Part shown: positions 31,462 through 40,677 of the stretch, in pieces | How the letters are laid out: the number at the start of each line of letters is the position of its first letter | How positions within the stretch are numbered: the first letter of the stretch is position 1 | DNA from: Candidatus Izemoplasma sp. | GTDB taxonomy: Bacteria; Bacillota_I; Bacilli_A; Izemoplasmatales; Izemoplasmataceae | Reading direction: 5' to 3' | NCBI GenBank assembly: GCA_018402725.1 | Contig: JAGYII010000001.1 | Coordinates: 62,001-126,000 of the forward strand | DNA: 64,000 nt | Program-made: the position numbers and the translations under genes | Notes under the pieces: model-generated | What the model saw: only the letters and a program-made list of their open reading frames with translations | Databases searched by the model: none | Told to the model about the DNA's origin: nothing

Positions 31462-33744
31462 ATGAAAAAATTATTATTAGCATCTTCATTTCTCGTGCTT
31501 GTTTTTGGACTTGCTGCCTGTGGCAGTGAGCCTAGTGTTCCATCCATTTCAGGCACAGGAAATGTATCCATCGAAGTCGGTCAATCTTTTGACCCCCGTG
31601 CTGGCGTCACTGCGGCTGACGAAAACGATGGGGACTTAACCGCTGATATTCAGGTATCAGGTTCAGTCAATACTGCCGTTGCAGGGACTTATACATTAAC
31701 TTACTCTGTAACAAACTCTGATGAGGAATCAGTCAGCAGAACCCGTACGGTTACTGTAACCGCACCTGTTGTTGATCCAGGTGAAGAACTTGGCGATTTC
31801 GTTTTAGCGAACGGAACCTATGACTTCAAGTTTGCCCCCATTGACTTGAAACATCAATTCTTCGCTGCTGCTGAAAAATTCTTACTTGAAAACCAAATTG
31901 GTGGGATTCCACTTTGGGCGTCATCCAGCTTTAACTTATTCTCAAGCCGGATGCAGTTACCTACCGATTCTTATGACCCAGTTATGGGCTTTGGGATTGC
32001 GTTTGGTTCAATGAGTCAAGATGATTCATCAGTCATCATGGACGATGGTCGTCCGGGAAATGCAGGAGAATTTACTTACCGGATTCGGACTGTTGAATCT
32101 CCTGACACTTTAAACCAATGGTTAGCTCAAGATTCGATTTCAAGTGACGTTATTGGTACATTCCTTGATGGTCTTTACTACTTTGGTTACAACAGTGATT
32201 TCTCAGGATTTGAAGTTAAACCTTCAATGGCATCTGCAATGCCAACGCCTGTCGATCCTACCTCTGTCTTCGGAACTACCGTTTCGACTCAGTGGAGCGT
32301 CCCTGTTCGTGCTAACTTACGTTGGACATACAATGCAGACACTGACACCAGTGAATTCCCTGCAGGTCACGAAGCGATTAATGCTCAAAGCTTCGTTGAT
32401 ACGTACAAACTTGCTGTGGATGAAGGATGGTTCCGTGCCATTTCAGGCGGTGGAGACTTCTTATCAGCCACTCAAAGAATTAAAAACATGCAAGAATACA
32501 TTGATGGTGACGTCGAATGGGACGAAGTCGGTATTTCTGCCGATGGTAATAACCTCGTCTTTGAATTCGTTCCTCAAATGAGTGAATGGAACGTTATTTA
32601 TTGGTTATCAGGATTTACATTAACACCAATTAACATGGCGTTATATGATTCTGTGGGCGATCAATATGGTACAAGTGCTGAGACGACTGCTTATAATGGA
32701 CGTTTCTTCATGGAAACTTATGAAGCAGACCGCATTATTCGTCTAAAACGGAACCCTAACTTCTGGGAACCTTCACGTAACTTCTACACTGGTTATACCT
32801 TTGAAATCATTAATGACCCTGAGATTGCGTTCCAAAGCTTCTTAGCCGGTCGTTTAGATGCCACAGGCTTAACTGCAGCCCGTTTCAACGAGTTCCAAAC
32901 ATTCCCAGGTATCCGTTTTGCACCAGGAGCAACGGTCTTCCGGATGAACTTAAACTCAATGGGTAATGTTGAGAACCAACGTGAAGAATGGCCTGATGGA
33001 ACATGGATTCCTGAGCCAATCATGCAATATCCTGATATGCATAAAGCCCTATACTTCGGCGCTGACCGCGAAACTTTAGCGTACGATGTTCAAAGAACGG
33101 CTGAACCTGCGATGTATTACTTTACTCCTGCATACTTAGTTGACCCTGCAGGTGGGGTATCCTTCCGTGGATCACAGTTTGGCCCAAGTGTCTTGGAGAA
33201 CTTATCTCCAGATACCAGTGGATTTAACCCAGATGCAGCGACTGCCTTCTTTAGAAGTGCTGTTCGTCAAGCCGTAGCTGATGGCCATTATGCTCAAAAT
33301 TCAGTGATTACTTTACATTTAGGTATTCAAGCAAACTCAGAAGGTTCACTCCTTGGAGCAGAATTCTTGAAAGAATCCTATGAAAACTTATTCACTGATC
33401 CTGAAACAGGTATTTCAGTTATTATTGATATTCAACCAGAACCATTCCCAGGCAACTACTTCAACGTAATCTTACCTGGAGAGTTCGATATGGGCTTTGG
33501 TGGTATCTCTGGTAGTCAGTTGAATGCAGCTTCCTTCTTAAACATCTTTAGATCTGGACCTGGACGTTCACCTTTCGTTCTTAACTTCGGACCTGCCTTT
33601 GATACCGAAGAGCCTGTCATTCAAATCGAATACGTTGACCCAGTATCAGGTGATACTAAACGAGAAATCTTCTCATTTAGTGCTGTCTATTACTTATTGA
33701 CTTCTGAAGCAGAAGTCGTTGATGGCGTCATCATTTACGATTGA
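31462..33744 (+). CDS. oppA: Oligopeptide ABC transporter substrate-binding lipoprotein OppA with Ig-like domain
   Basis: The 760-residue surface lipoprotein has lipobox LAAC (C20). An Ig-like DUF5011-type domain follows at about residues 28-105 (SIEVGQSFDPRAGVTAADENDGD...AGTYTLTYSVTNSD). A large SBP_bac_5 peptide-binding domain fills the rest. It is expected to capture peptides for OppBCDF. Codons such as TTC, AAC and TTA are favoured, suggesting high expression. An Ig-like domain before the binding domain is unusual for OppA and could act as a spacer or adhesive part. AGAGGAG precedes ATG 31462. Confidence 0.88.
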   Translation: MKKLLLASSFLVLVFGLAACGSEPSVPSISGTGNVSIEVGQSFDPRAGVTAADENDGDLTADIQVSGSVNTAVAGTYTLTYSVTNSDEESVSRTRTVTVTAPVVDPGEELGDFVLANGTYDFKFAPIDLKHQFFAAAEKFLLENQIGGIPLWASSSFNLFSSRMQLPTDSYDPVMGFGIAFGSMSQDDSSVIMDDGRPGNAGEFTYRIRTVESPDTLNQWLAQDSISSDVIGTFLDGLYYFGYNSDFSGFEVKPSMASAMPTPVDPTSVFGTTVSTQWSVPVRANLRWTYNADTDTSEFPAGHEAINAQSFVDTYKLAVDEGWFRAISGGGDFLSATQRIKNMQEYIDGDVEWDEVGISADGNNLVFEFVPQMSEWNVIYWLSGFTLTPINMALYDSVGDQYGTSAETTAYNGRFFMETYEADRIIRLKRNPNFWEPSRNFYTGYTFEIINDPEIAFQSFLAGRLDATGLTAARFNEFQTFPGIRFAPGATVFRMNLNSMGNVENQREEWPDGTWIPEPIMQYPDMHKALYFGADRETLAYDVQRTAEPAMYYFTPAYLVDPAGGVSFRGSQFGPSVLENLSPDTSGFNPDAATAFFRSAVRQAVADGHYAQNSVITLHLGIQANSEGSLLGAEFLKESYENLFTDPETGISVIIDIQPEPFPGNYFNVILPGEFDMGFGGISGSQLNAASFLNIFRSGPGRSPFVLNFGPAFDTEEPVIQIEYVDPVSGDTKREIFSFSAVYYLLTSEAEVVDGVIIYD

Positions 33745-33779
33745 TCATATTAATTTCAATTAACTTTTAATTCGTGCGC

Positions 33780-33808
33780 AAGTGCAAACCTAAAATAGGT
33801 TTGCACTT
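33780..33808 (+). repeat. Perfect inverted repeat between oppA and oppB
   Basis: A 13-base perfect stem (AAGTGCAAACCTA / TAGGTTTGCACTT) with a 3-base loop. It has no T tract, so it is more likely a transcript-stabilising or processing hairpin than a full terminator. It would favour higher OppA levels. Confidence 0.85.
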
Positions 33809-33917
33809 GATGCATGATTATTTGAAATATTTGTTGTAAAAACCATAGCAATCCCTGTATGATTTTTGGACCAAATATTTCAATTTTTAATCTAAATTAA
33901 AATAAAGGATGATGATT

Positions 33918-35012
33918 ATGCTTAGATATACCTTAATCCGCACCGTTTGGGTTTTCATAATTTTAGTGACGGTCCTCTCAATCAATTTCATTCTCTTAAA
34001 AAATGCACCGGAATTTCCGCCAACGGATCAAGATCAAGCGGATATTTATTATGCGCGTCAAGTCGCGGATGGGTATATGACGATTGAACTGGAAAGAGAT
34101 CCTGAGATGGTTCAAATGTTACGGGAAAAAATTCGTAACCCAAATAATCATCCTGATTTAGTCTTGATTAGAAATGCTCGCTATGTTGATGAAGGCACTC
34201 AATTTAGAATTTTTACCCCTGTGCCGCTGATCAATCAATACTTTGCGTGGGTCAGAAATATCGTGTTGGACTGGAACTGGGGCGTATCAACTCGGGTTCA
34301 GGTTAACGTTCCTGTGTATGATGTCTTATTGTCAAGGATTCCGGTCACGGTTCGTTTAAATCTCGTCGCCTTATTTTTCTATATTCCAGTCGGCTTTTTT
34401 CTAGGTATCTTGGCGGCATTAAGAAAAGATACTGTGACCGACAACGTTATTTCGGTGGCGGTTATGATTCTTATTTCGTTACCTAGTTTCGTCACGATGA
34501 CCTTTTTAGTATTGATTTTCGGGTACGGACTCGGATGGCTACCTGCCCAGTTCCCTCCCGCCGATGTGACTGGAGCGATTCGCTATACCGCCTATGTTTT
34601 ACCCGTACTTGGGCTATCATTTGGGGCTGTAGCATCATTAACCCGGGTTTCTCGCTCTGAGCTTACAGAAGTATTAACCTCTGAATTCTTACTTTTAGCG
34701 AGAACCAAAGGCCTTTCAAGAACGCAAGCTGTATTAAGACATGCCATGCGAAATTCAATGGTTCCTTTAGTTCCGGGCATCATTGGCTCATTCGTCGGTT
34801 TATTGTCTGGGTCTGTCATTATCGAAGTTATTTATTCAATCCCGGGGACCGGGCGTATCTTTATTCGTGCGATGACCCAAAATAACTATGACTTCAACTT
34901 AATCTTAGGAATTACCGCTTTTTACACCATCATCAGTTTGTTTGCGATTTTACTGGTTGACTTATCTTATGGACTCGTCGATCCGCGCATTCGGATAGGA
35001 GCGAAACGTTAA
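33918..35012 (+). CDS. oppB: Oligopeptide ABC transporter permease OppB
   Basis: The 364-residue permease has an N-terminal helix, a large extracytoplasmic loop at about residues 30-130, and five more helices. It shows the ABC permease motif around RVSRSELTEVLTSEFLLLARTKGLSR (EAA region). It forms the peptide channel with OppC. ATG 33918 is chosen because AAAGG lies at a proper distance; ATGs at 33909 and 33912 are too close to it. It overlaps oppC by one base. Confidence 0.92.
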   Translation: MLRYTLIRTVWVFIILVTVLSINFILLKNAPEFPPTDQDQADIYYARQVADGYMTIELERDPEMVQMLREKIRNPNNHPDLVLIRNARYVDEGTQFRIFTPVPLINQYFAWVRNIVLDWNWGVSTRVQVNVPVYDVLLSRIPVTVRLNLVALFFYIPVGFFLGILAALRKDTVTDNVISVAVMILISLPSFVTMTFLVLIFGYGLGWLPAQFPPADVTGAIRYTAYVLPVLGLSFGAVASLTRVSRSELTEVLTSEFLLLARTKGLSRTQAVLRHAMRNSMVPLVPGIIGSFVGLLSGSVIIEVIYSIPGTGRIFIRAMTQNNYDFNLILGITAFYTIISLFAILLVDLSYGLVDPRIRIGAKR

Positions 35013-36895
35013 TGGAATTTAGTGATCCTAAATTAAAACGGGACAAAGCAAAATTTACTTTTGTCCAGCGAGATGAAAAGATATACGATAAGAAATTCGA
35101 AACGAAGCCAGTCGGCTATTTTAAAGATGCCATGATTCGGTTTGGAAAAAACCGCACGAACGTAATTGCAACAGGGATTTTATTCACTTTAATCGTAATG
35201 TCTATTATTTTCCCCACCTTCACCACTAAAAATTACGAAGCCTTAGAAACTCGGATGGCTTTCTTGCCTCCCCGTGTTCCGATTGTTGAAAACTTAGGTT
35301 TTTTAAATGGGATTCAACAAGTTCAATCTCAACAAATCGATCGCTCATCCATTGACCCTGTCACTGGACTGGGTGTTCCAAACAGCGTTCGTTACCCGAC
35401 CGCTCATATTTTAATGGATACGTTAGAAAATTATGATTTACCGTGTTCAGAAAAAATTGAAACATGTATCGGTGGTTCAGTTAGACTCCAAAACCGGACT
35501 GATAATGGGGTCACGGTCTTTCAATCATTACAAAGCGTTTTCAGCGATACTTCAGCTAACCCAAGCATCAGCCTAAACGTCAAAGAAGTTAGTCCAGGGA
35601 CTACCTTAGAAGTATTAGCTAAAGACGGATTAACGGGTGGTTATGTGGTTGTTGGAACGATCAGTGAAGCCGGAGAATATACATTTAATTTGAATGAAGC
35701 CTTTGAAAGCACCGGCTTATTTTCCACCGCGGTTCAGCTTAGATATTCTTCAACAAACACAATAGAATATGCCGAAATTACTGAAATCACTTTACAAGAT
35801 AATCGCTCTGATACGCCTTTAATCAATGATTTAGGATACAACTTATCGATGTACCCCATTGTTGAAGGAAATGGTCGTTCAACACGCTTTGATGCCACGA
35901 TTACGATGTCTCGTTTTAGTTATGATGCATATGGTTCAGCCTTAGGGGATTACACGATTAGTACGTTCTCTCAAGTCGAATACAACGATCTCATGTTAGC
36001 GCACGGAGAAGCATGTGAACGGATTCCTAATCCCGCAAATCCTACAGGCTGGTTACATGGTGAAGACTGCCCGGTTCGAGAAGTCCTCCGTGAAACATCC
36101 GCCGTGGTCGTCGATGGCGTTGAATTCCGCTCTTACAGCTTGGTCATGAATTACGGTTTATATCGTGGCTACGAAGATGATATATTCTTCTTAGCAGGCA
36201 CGACTGATGCGGGTCGTGATTTATTTAACTTAACGTGGGTCGCTTTAAGAACCAGTTTACTAATTGGGGTTGCGGCGGCCGTTGTCAATATTACAATTGG
36301 AATTATTTACGGTGCTATCTCTGGATATTACGGGGGTAAAGTCGATATTTTAATGGAACGTTTTAGTGAAGTCATCGCCCGAATTCCTTTCCTTGTGGTT
36401 TTAGCGATATCTGTTGCTTACATTGGTCCAGGGATTACGACCTTGTTTATCGTCTTGATTGTTTCGGGCTGGATTGGAATCGCTTCGGTCACCCGAACCC
36501 AGTTTTACCGGTTTAAAGGCCGTGAGTATGTCTTAGCTTCAAGAACATTAGGGGCTAAAGATACACGATTAATCTTTAGACATATCTTGCCAAACGGGAT
36601 TGGAACAATTATTACCGCAAGTATTTTATCGATTCCCTTAGTTATTTTTACAGAGTCCACCTTGTCTTATCTTGGATTTGGGATTGGTCATGGGCAACAA
36701 TTTAATATTGGTCCGATTAATTTCTCTGGGGTTTCAATTGGCGTTTTACTTGCTGATGGTCGTACGGAGATTGTGGATAAACCCTACCTCACTATTTTCC
36801 CAGCCATCATTATTTCGATCTTAATGATAACCTTTAATATGTTTGGTAATGCTTTAAGAGATGCCTTTAACCCAACGTTAAGGGGGTCTAATTAA
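35012..36895 (+). CDS. oppC: Oligopeptide ABC transporter permease OppC with large extracytoplasmic insert
   Basis: The core is a normal OppC: an N-terminal helix at about 50-70, GTTDAGRDLF at 396-405, then permease helices and the EAA loop near SRTLGAKDTRLIFRH. Between the first helix and GTTDAGRD lies an insert of about 315 residues (75-390). It is predicted to be outside the cell, beta-rich, and with four cysteines (PCSEKIETC and ACERI...EDCP) that could form disulfides. Usual OppC is about 300-350 residues; this is 627. The insert may help dock OppA or peptides. Its function is unknown. Confidence 0.9.
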   Translation: MEFSDPKLKRDKAKFTFVQRDEKIYDKKFETKPVGYFKDAMIRFGKNRTNVIATGILFTLIVMSIIFPTFTTKNYEALETRMAFLPPRVPIVENLGFLNGIQQVQSQQIDRSSIDPVTGLGVPNSVRYPTAHILMDTLENYDLPCSEKIETCIGGSVRLQNRTDNGVTVFQSLQSVFSDTSANPSISLNVKEVSPGTTLEVLAKDGLTGGYVVVGTISEAGEYTFNLNEAFESTGLFSTAVQLRYSSTNTIEYAEITEITLQDNRSDTPLINDLGYNLSMYPIVEGNGRSTRFDATITMSRFSYDAYGSALGDYTISTFSQVEYNDLMLAHGEACERIPNPANPTGWLHGEDCPVREVLRETSAVVVDGVEFRSYSLVMNYGLYRGYEDDIFFLAGTTDAGRDLFNLTWVALRTSLLIGVAAAVVNITIGIIYGAISGYYGGKVDILMERFSEVIARIPFLVVLAISVAYIGPGITTLFIVLIVSGWIGIASVTRTQFYRFKGREYVLASRTLGAKDTRLIFRHILPNGIGTIITASILSIPLVIFTESTLSYLGFGIGHGQQFNIGPINFSGVSIGVLLADGRTEIVDKPYLTIFPAIIISILMITFNMFGNALRDAFNPTLRGSN

Positions 36896-38364
36896 TGCCT
36901 ACTGCAAATAAAGTTAAATTATCCGTTGAGAATTTAAATGTTTCGTTCAGAACCCCTCAAGGACTTGTCAGAGCGGTTCGTGATATCAATTTTGAACTTT
37001 ATGAAGGTGAAACCCTTGCCGTTGTAGGTGAGTCCGGTAGTGGAAAATCAGTGACATCACGGGCCATCATGGGCATCTTAGAAGGAAATTCCATTATTGA
37101 TAGTGGACGCATTATTTACGAAAATGAAGATCTCATTAAAATTCGTGAAGAAGACTTCCATAAACTACGTGGAAATAAACTCGGAATGATTTTCCAAGAT
37201 CCCCTTTCAAGTTTAAATCCAATCATGAAAATCGGTAAACAAATTACCGAAGGAATGATTATTAATGGAAAGCACCTTAAAAACCGTAAAAAAGCCTTGG
37301 CGCATGATGCAAGAAGAGAGTTTTTAAATATTAAAGATGCCATCATTGAAGAAAAGGCCTCTTTAAAAACGGCTTTAGCCGATGCTAAAGCGTCTAATGA
37401 AATGGCGAATGCAGCAAGTTTAAAACATTCTTCTGCGGAAAAAATTGCTGCCTTAAAACCTCAGTTGTCTGAGAAAAAAGTGGCTTATACCTTGGCAAAA
37501 AAAGAAGCGAAAGCCATAGTAGATGCAGAGTGGGCCGCTTCAAAAGCTGATTTCAATGGCCGGATTCAAGCAGTCAAAGAAAAACTTAGCGTTGCGTCTG
37601 TCGATGAAAAACCCGCTTTAAAACAACAAATTGAAACGCTTAAAGAATCTTTACGCAGAGTTAAAAAAGTAACCGCTAAAGAAGCTCAAGAACGAGCGAT
37701 TACAGTTATGAACGAAGTTGGGATTCCAGAACCTGAAAAACGGCTTAAACAGTATCCTTTCCAATTTTCAGGTGGGATGCGTCAGCGTATCGTGATTGCG
37801 ATTGCCTTAACGGCGAATCCAGATTTACTGATTTGTGATGAGCCCACGACGGCCCTTGATGTTACGATTCAAGCGCAAATTTTAGAACTCATTAACCGTT
37901 TAAAACAAGAACGTGATTTGACTGTTATCTTTATTACCCACGATTTAGGGGTGGTCGCCAACATGGCAGACCGCGTTGCGGTCATGTATGCAGGTAAGAT
38001 TGTTGAAATCGGTAAATCCGAAGAAATCTTCTATGATCCTAAGCATCCTTATACGTGGGCATTGTTATCTTCGATGCCTGACTTATCAAGCCAAGAACGT
38101 CTTCATTCGATTCCAGGGACCCCTCCAAATATGTTATTCCCCCCTAAAGGCGATGCCTTTGCGGATCGCAATGAGTTTGCGTTGGCGATTGATTTTGAAG
38201 AACAACCGCCGTATTTCCAAATCAGCGAAACGCATTATGCAGCCACATGGTTACTACATGATAGTGCCCCAAAAGTGGATCCCCCTAAAATTATTCAAGA
38301 ACGCATTGAACAAATGCGTTTAAGAACCAAATCCCAATCTAAATCGAAAGAGGTGACACGCTAA
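36895..38364 (+). CDS. oppD: Oligopeptide ABC transporter ATPase OppD with coiled-coil insert
   Basis: The 489-residue ATPase has Walker A GESGSGKS (45-52), Q-loop IFQDPLSSLNP (99-109), signature FSGGMRQRI (291-299) and Walker B LLICDEP. The C-terminal region of the Opp family is present (LLSSMPDLSS...IPGTPPN). An insert of about 125 residues (137-262), rich in Ala, Lys and Glu, lies between the Q-loop and the signature and is probably a long coiled coil. Normal OppD is about 330-350 residues. It overlaps its neighbours by one base each. Confidence 0.92.
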   Translation: MPTANKVKLSVENLNVSFRTPQGLVRAVRDINFELYEGETLAVVGESGSGKSVTSRAIMGILEGNSIIDSGRIIYENEDLIKIREEDFHKLRGNKLGMIFQDPLSSLNPIMKIGKQITEGMIINGKHLKNRKKALAHDARREFLNIKDAIIEEKASLKTALADAKASNEMANAASLKHSSAEKIAALKPQLSEKKVAYTLAKKEAKAIVDAEWAASKADFNGRIQAVKEKLSVASVDEKPALKQQIETLKESLRRVKKVTAKEAQERAITVMNEVGIPEPEKRLKQYPFQFSGGMRQRIVIAIALTANPDLLICDEPTTALDVTIQAQILELINRLKQERDLTVIFITHDLGVVANMADRVAVMYAGKIVEIGKSEEIFYDPKHPYTWALLSSMPDLSSQERLHSIPGTPPNMLFPPKGDAFADRNEFALAIDFEEQPPYFQISETHYAATWLLHDSAPKVDPPKIIQERIEQMRLRTKSQSKSKEVTR

Positions 38365-39530
38365 TGGCCGAAGCACGTTCAGATCAACCCATTTTAAGCG
38401 TCCGTCACTTGAAACAACACTTTAAAACCGGAATTGGCCGAAATAAACTCGTTGTAAAAGCGGTTGATGATGTTAGTTTTGACATTTACCGCGGCGAAGT
38501 GTTTGGTTTAGTCGGTGAGTCAGGATGTGGGAAAACCACAACGGGACGGACCATTATAAAACTCTATGAGCCCACCGATGGTGAAGTCTATTTCTTAGGC
38601 GAGCGAATCTCCGCTGGGGTCATTGGCTTAAAAGATCAGATTAAAGAAGAGCGTTATAAAGCTGATTTTGAAATCAAAGGAATCAAAGAAGCCTTGACTC
38701 AAGAGCTTGCAGGTTCAGATGAAGCCACTAAAGCGCGGCTTAATGAAAAAGCACAAAAAGAAATTCACGCGATAGAAGAACGCCGTGATGCGGTCATTAA
38801 AACGTTAAAAAGGGATATTCCTAGACGTAAAGAAGATAGTGCCAAAAATGAGCGTTCCCTGCTCAATAAAATGCAAATGATTTTTCAAGACCCGATTGCT
38901 TCTTTAAATCCACGGATGACCGTCAAAGAAATCATCGCTGAAGGTTTAAGAATTGCCGGGGAAACCAAAGAGAAAATTATCTTAGAAAAAGTTCATAAAG
39001 TCCTTGAAACCGTGGGCCTCTTACCAGAACACGCTTCTCGTTATCCCCATGAGTTTAGCGGGGGACAACGTCAGAGAATCGGGATTGCTCGCTCTTTAGT
39101 TGTCAATCCTGAATTTATCATCGCGGATGAGCCCATCAGTGCTTTAGACGTATCGATTCAAGCCCAAGTCATTAACTTATTAAATGACTTAAGAAGAGAC
39201 TTTGGTATTACCATTTTATTCATTGCCCATGATTTATCGGTCGTGAAATACTTCGCGGACCGGATCGGGGTCATGTATTACGGTAAACTCGTTGAGCTTG
39301 CGGATAAAGAAGAACTCTTTAAGAATCCGCTTCATCCTTATACAAAATCACTTTTATCAGCGGTTCCGCTCCCAGACCCTGAATATGAACGTGGTCGTCA
39401 ACGGATTAAGTATGATCCGACGACCCATGATTATTCCAGTGATCTCCCTGAACTTCATGAAATCAAAAAAGGCCACTTCATTTACGCGAATCAAGCTGAG
39501 ATAAAAGCCTATAAACAAGAGATTAAATGA
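38364..39530 (+). CDS. oppF: Oligopeptide ABC transporter ATPase OppF with coiled-coil insert
   Basis: The 388-residue ATPase has Walker A GESGCGKTT (51-59), Q-loop MIFQDPIASLNPRMT, signature FSGGQRQRIGIARSL, Walker B FIIADEPISALD and the OppF C-terminus. A helical, charged insert of about 78 residues (88-165) lies between Walker A and the Q-loop, a different place from the OppD insert. It pairs with OppD. It overlaps the next gene by ATGA. Confidence 0.93.
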   Translation: MAEARSDQPILSVRHLKQHFKTGIGRNKLVVKAVDDVSFDIYRGEVFGLVGESGCGKTTTGRTIIKLYEPTDGEVYFLGERISAGVIGLKDQIKEERYKADFEIKGIKEALTQELAGSDEATKARLNEKAQKEIHAIEERRDAVIKTLKRDIPRRKEDSAKNERSLLNKMQMIFQDPIASLNPRMTVKEIIAEGLRIAGETKEKIILEKVHKVLETVGLLPEHASRYPHEFSGGQRQRIGIARSLVVNPEFIIADEPISALDVSIQAQVINLLNDLRRDFGITILFIAHDLSVVKYFADRIGVMYYGKLVELADKEELFKNPLHPYTKSLLSAVPLPDPEYERGRQRIKYDPTTHDYSSDLPELHEIKKGHFIYANQAEIKAYKQEIK

Positions 39531-39883
39531 AGTATCAACTCAAGCTTTTAATCAAACCGGTCATTATCAGTGTTGCTTTTGTCTTCATTTGGTTATTAAC
39601 CCTTGGGCGAGATTTTTCCTTGTTGGGCTATTCAAACGGATTTTTCATCGTTGGATTAGTCATGTTCTTTTGGGGTTTGATTACCCTAACGCGAGCGGGA
39701 AACATCTTTATTTCCACCAACTATGTGTTTAAAATGGTATTTAAGCGTGAACTTAGAACGAAGAACTACTATGAATACATGACGGAGCGAGAAGTTAAAG
39801 CGGATAATGAAAACGCCACGCGAACTTTACTCATCGGCGTGACGTATTTAATCATTGCGTATGCACTTGGTAATTTCTTTTAA
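39527..39883 (+). CDS. DUF3899-like small membrane protein
   Basis: The 118-residue protein has three or four hydrophobic segments. It resembles the DUF3899 family seen in Bacillota and mollicutes. It is the last gene of the opp operon by overlap, but its role is unknown. Its stop interleaves with the stop of the convergent gene on the other strand. Confidence 0.68.
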   Translation: MKYQLKLLIKPVIISVAFVFIWLLTLGRDFSLLGYSNGFFIVGLVMFFWGLITLTRAGNIFISTNYVFKMVFKRELRTKNYYEYMTEREVKADNENATRTLLIGVTYLIIAYALGNFF

Positions 39884-40677
39884 GAGACCTTCGGGTCTCT
39901 TTTTTTGAACCAAGGAATCAGTTTAGATGTTTTTTCAGCGTATAGTTGATAGGGGATGTCATTTTTATATCTTTTTTCAAGGAGGGGAACCCCGGATACA
40001 AAGACCAATAACCAGGTAATGATGAGGGCGCTAATCAAGGCTAAACCGAGTCCCGCTGTAATCCCGGAGAATACTAACAATAAAGGATAGCTCCACCACA
40101 AGACAATCTCACCAAAGTAATTGGGATGGCGCGAGATTGACCACACCCCTTGGTCACATATTTTCCCTTTGTGTGTAGGGTCTTTTTTGAAGCGAGCCAA
40201 CGTAACATCCGCTGCGGTTTCAAAAAAGAGTCCGATTCCAAATACAATCACTGCTAAAATGACTCCCACCCATGAAGGGGCTTCGCTGACAAATAAACTT
40301 CCGACTAACGCGAGGCTCATTAAGAATGAAAAGAAGCCCTGAGTCACAAAAACGTTCAGATAGGCATTCCTTTTAATGTTTTTTCCCCATTTTTTTCGCA
40401 TATCGACATAACGAAAGTCTTCAGGTTTCTTCCAGTTTCGTTGACCCAAATGAATGGATAACCGAATTCCCCATAGGGTCACACCAGCGGCTACGATAAA
40501 AAAATGAACTGTTAATGAGTCAATAAAGTAAAACCCTAAAATAAGGGCGTTAAAGACGATTGAAAGCCCCCAAAAAACATCCACGGTCCCATAATCATTC
40601 CGTGAGACGGACAAGAAAAAAATCAACAAGAAGAAGAGTTGTGCAGCTAAAAAACTGACGATCAGCGCTTCAATCAT
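39880..40677 (-). CDS. DUF1295 membrane protein (steroid 5-alpha-reductase-like fold)
   Basis: The 265-residue membrane protein has about seven helices and the DUF1295/isoprenylcysteine-methyltransferase-like C-terminal pattern SISRHPNYFGEIVLWWSYPLL. That region binds a cofactor in relatives. The substrate is unknown. ATG 40677 overlaps the stop of the upstream gene by ATGA. A longer frame to 40776 lies inside that gene and is rejected. It is probably cotranscribed with the DUF2177 gene. Confidence 0.82.
   Translation of the reverse strand: MIEALIVSFLAAQLFFLLIFFLSVSRNDYGTVDVFWGLSIVFNALILGFYFIDSLTVHFFIVAAGVTLWGIRLSIHLGQRNWKKPEDFRYVDMRKKWGKNIKRNAYLNVFVTQGFFSFLMSLALVGSLFVSEAPSWVGVILAVIVFGIGLFFETAADVTLARFKKDPTHKGKICDQGVWSISRHPNYFGEIVLWWSYPLLLVFSGITAGLGLALISALIITWLLVFVSGVPLLEKRYKNDIPYQLYAEKTSKLIPWFKKRDPKVS
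39882..39906. terminator. Bidirectional terminator between opp operon and DUF1295 gene
   Basis: AAGAGACC / GGTCTCTT with a TTCG loop and T runs for the plus strand. On the minus strand the stem contains the last codons of the DUF1295 gene. Confidence 0.9.

Noticed and set aside
31329-31571. Reverse-strand frame of 80 residues before oppA
   Set aside because: It overlaps the oppA signal peptide and leader hairpin and lacks a ribosome site.
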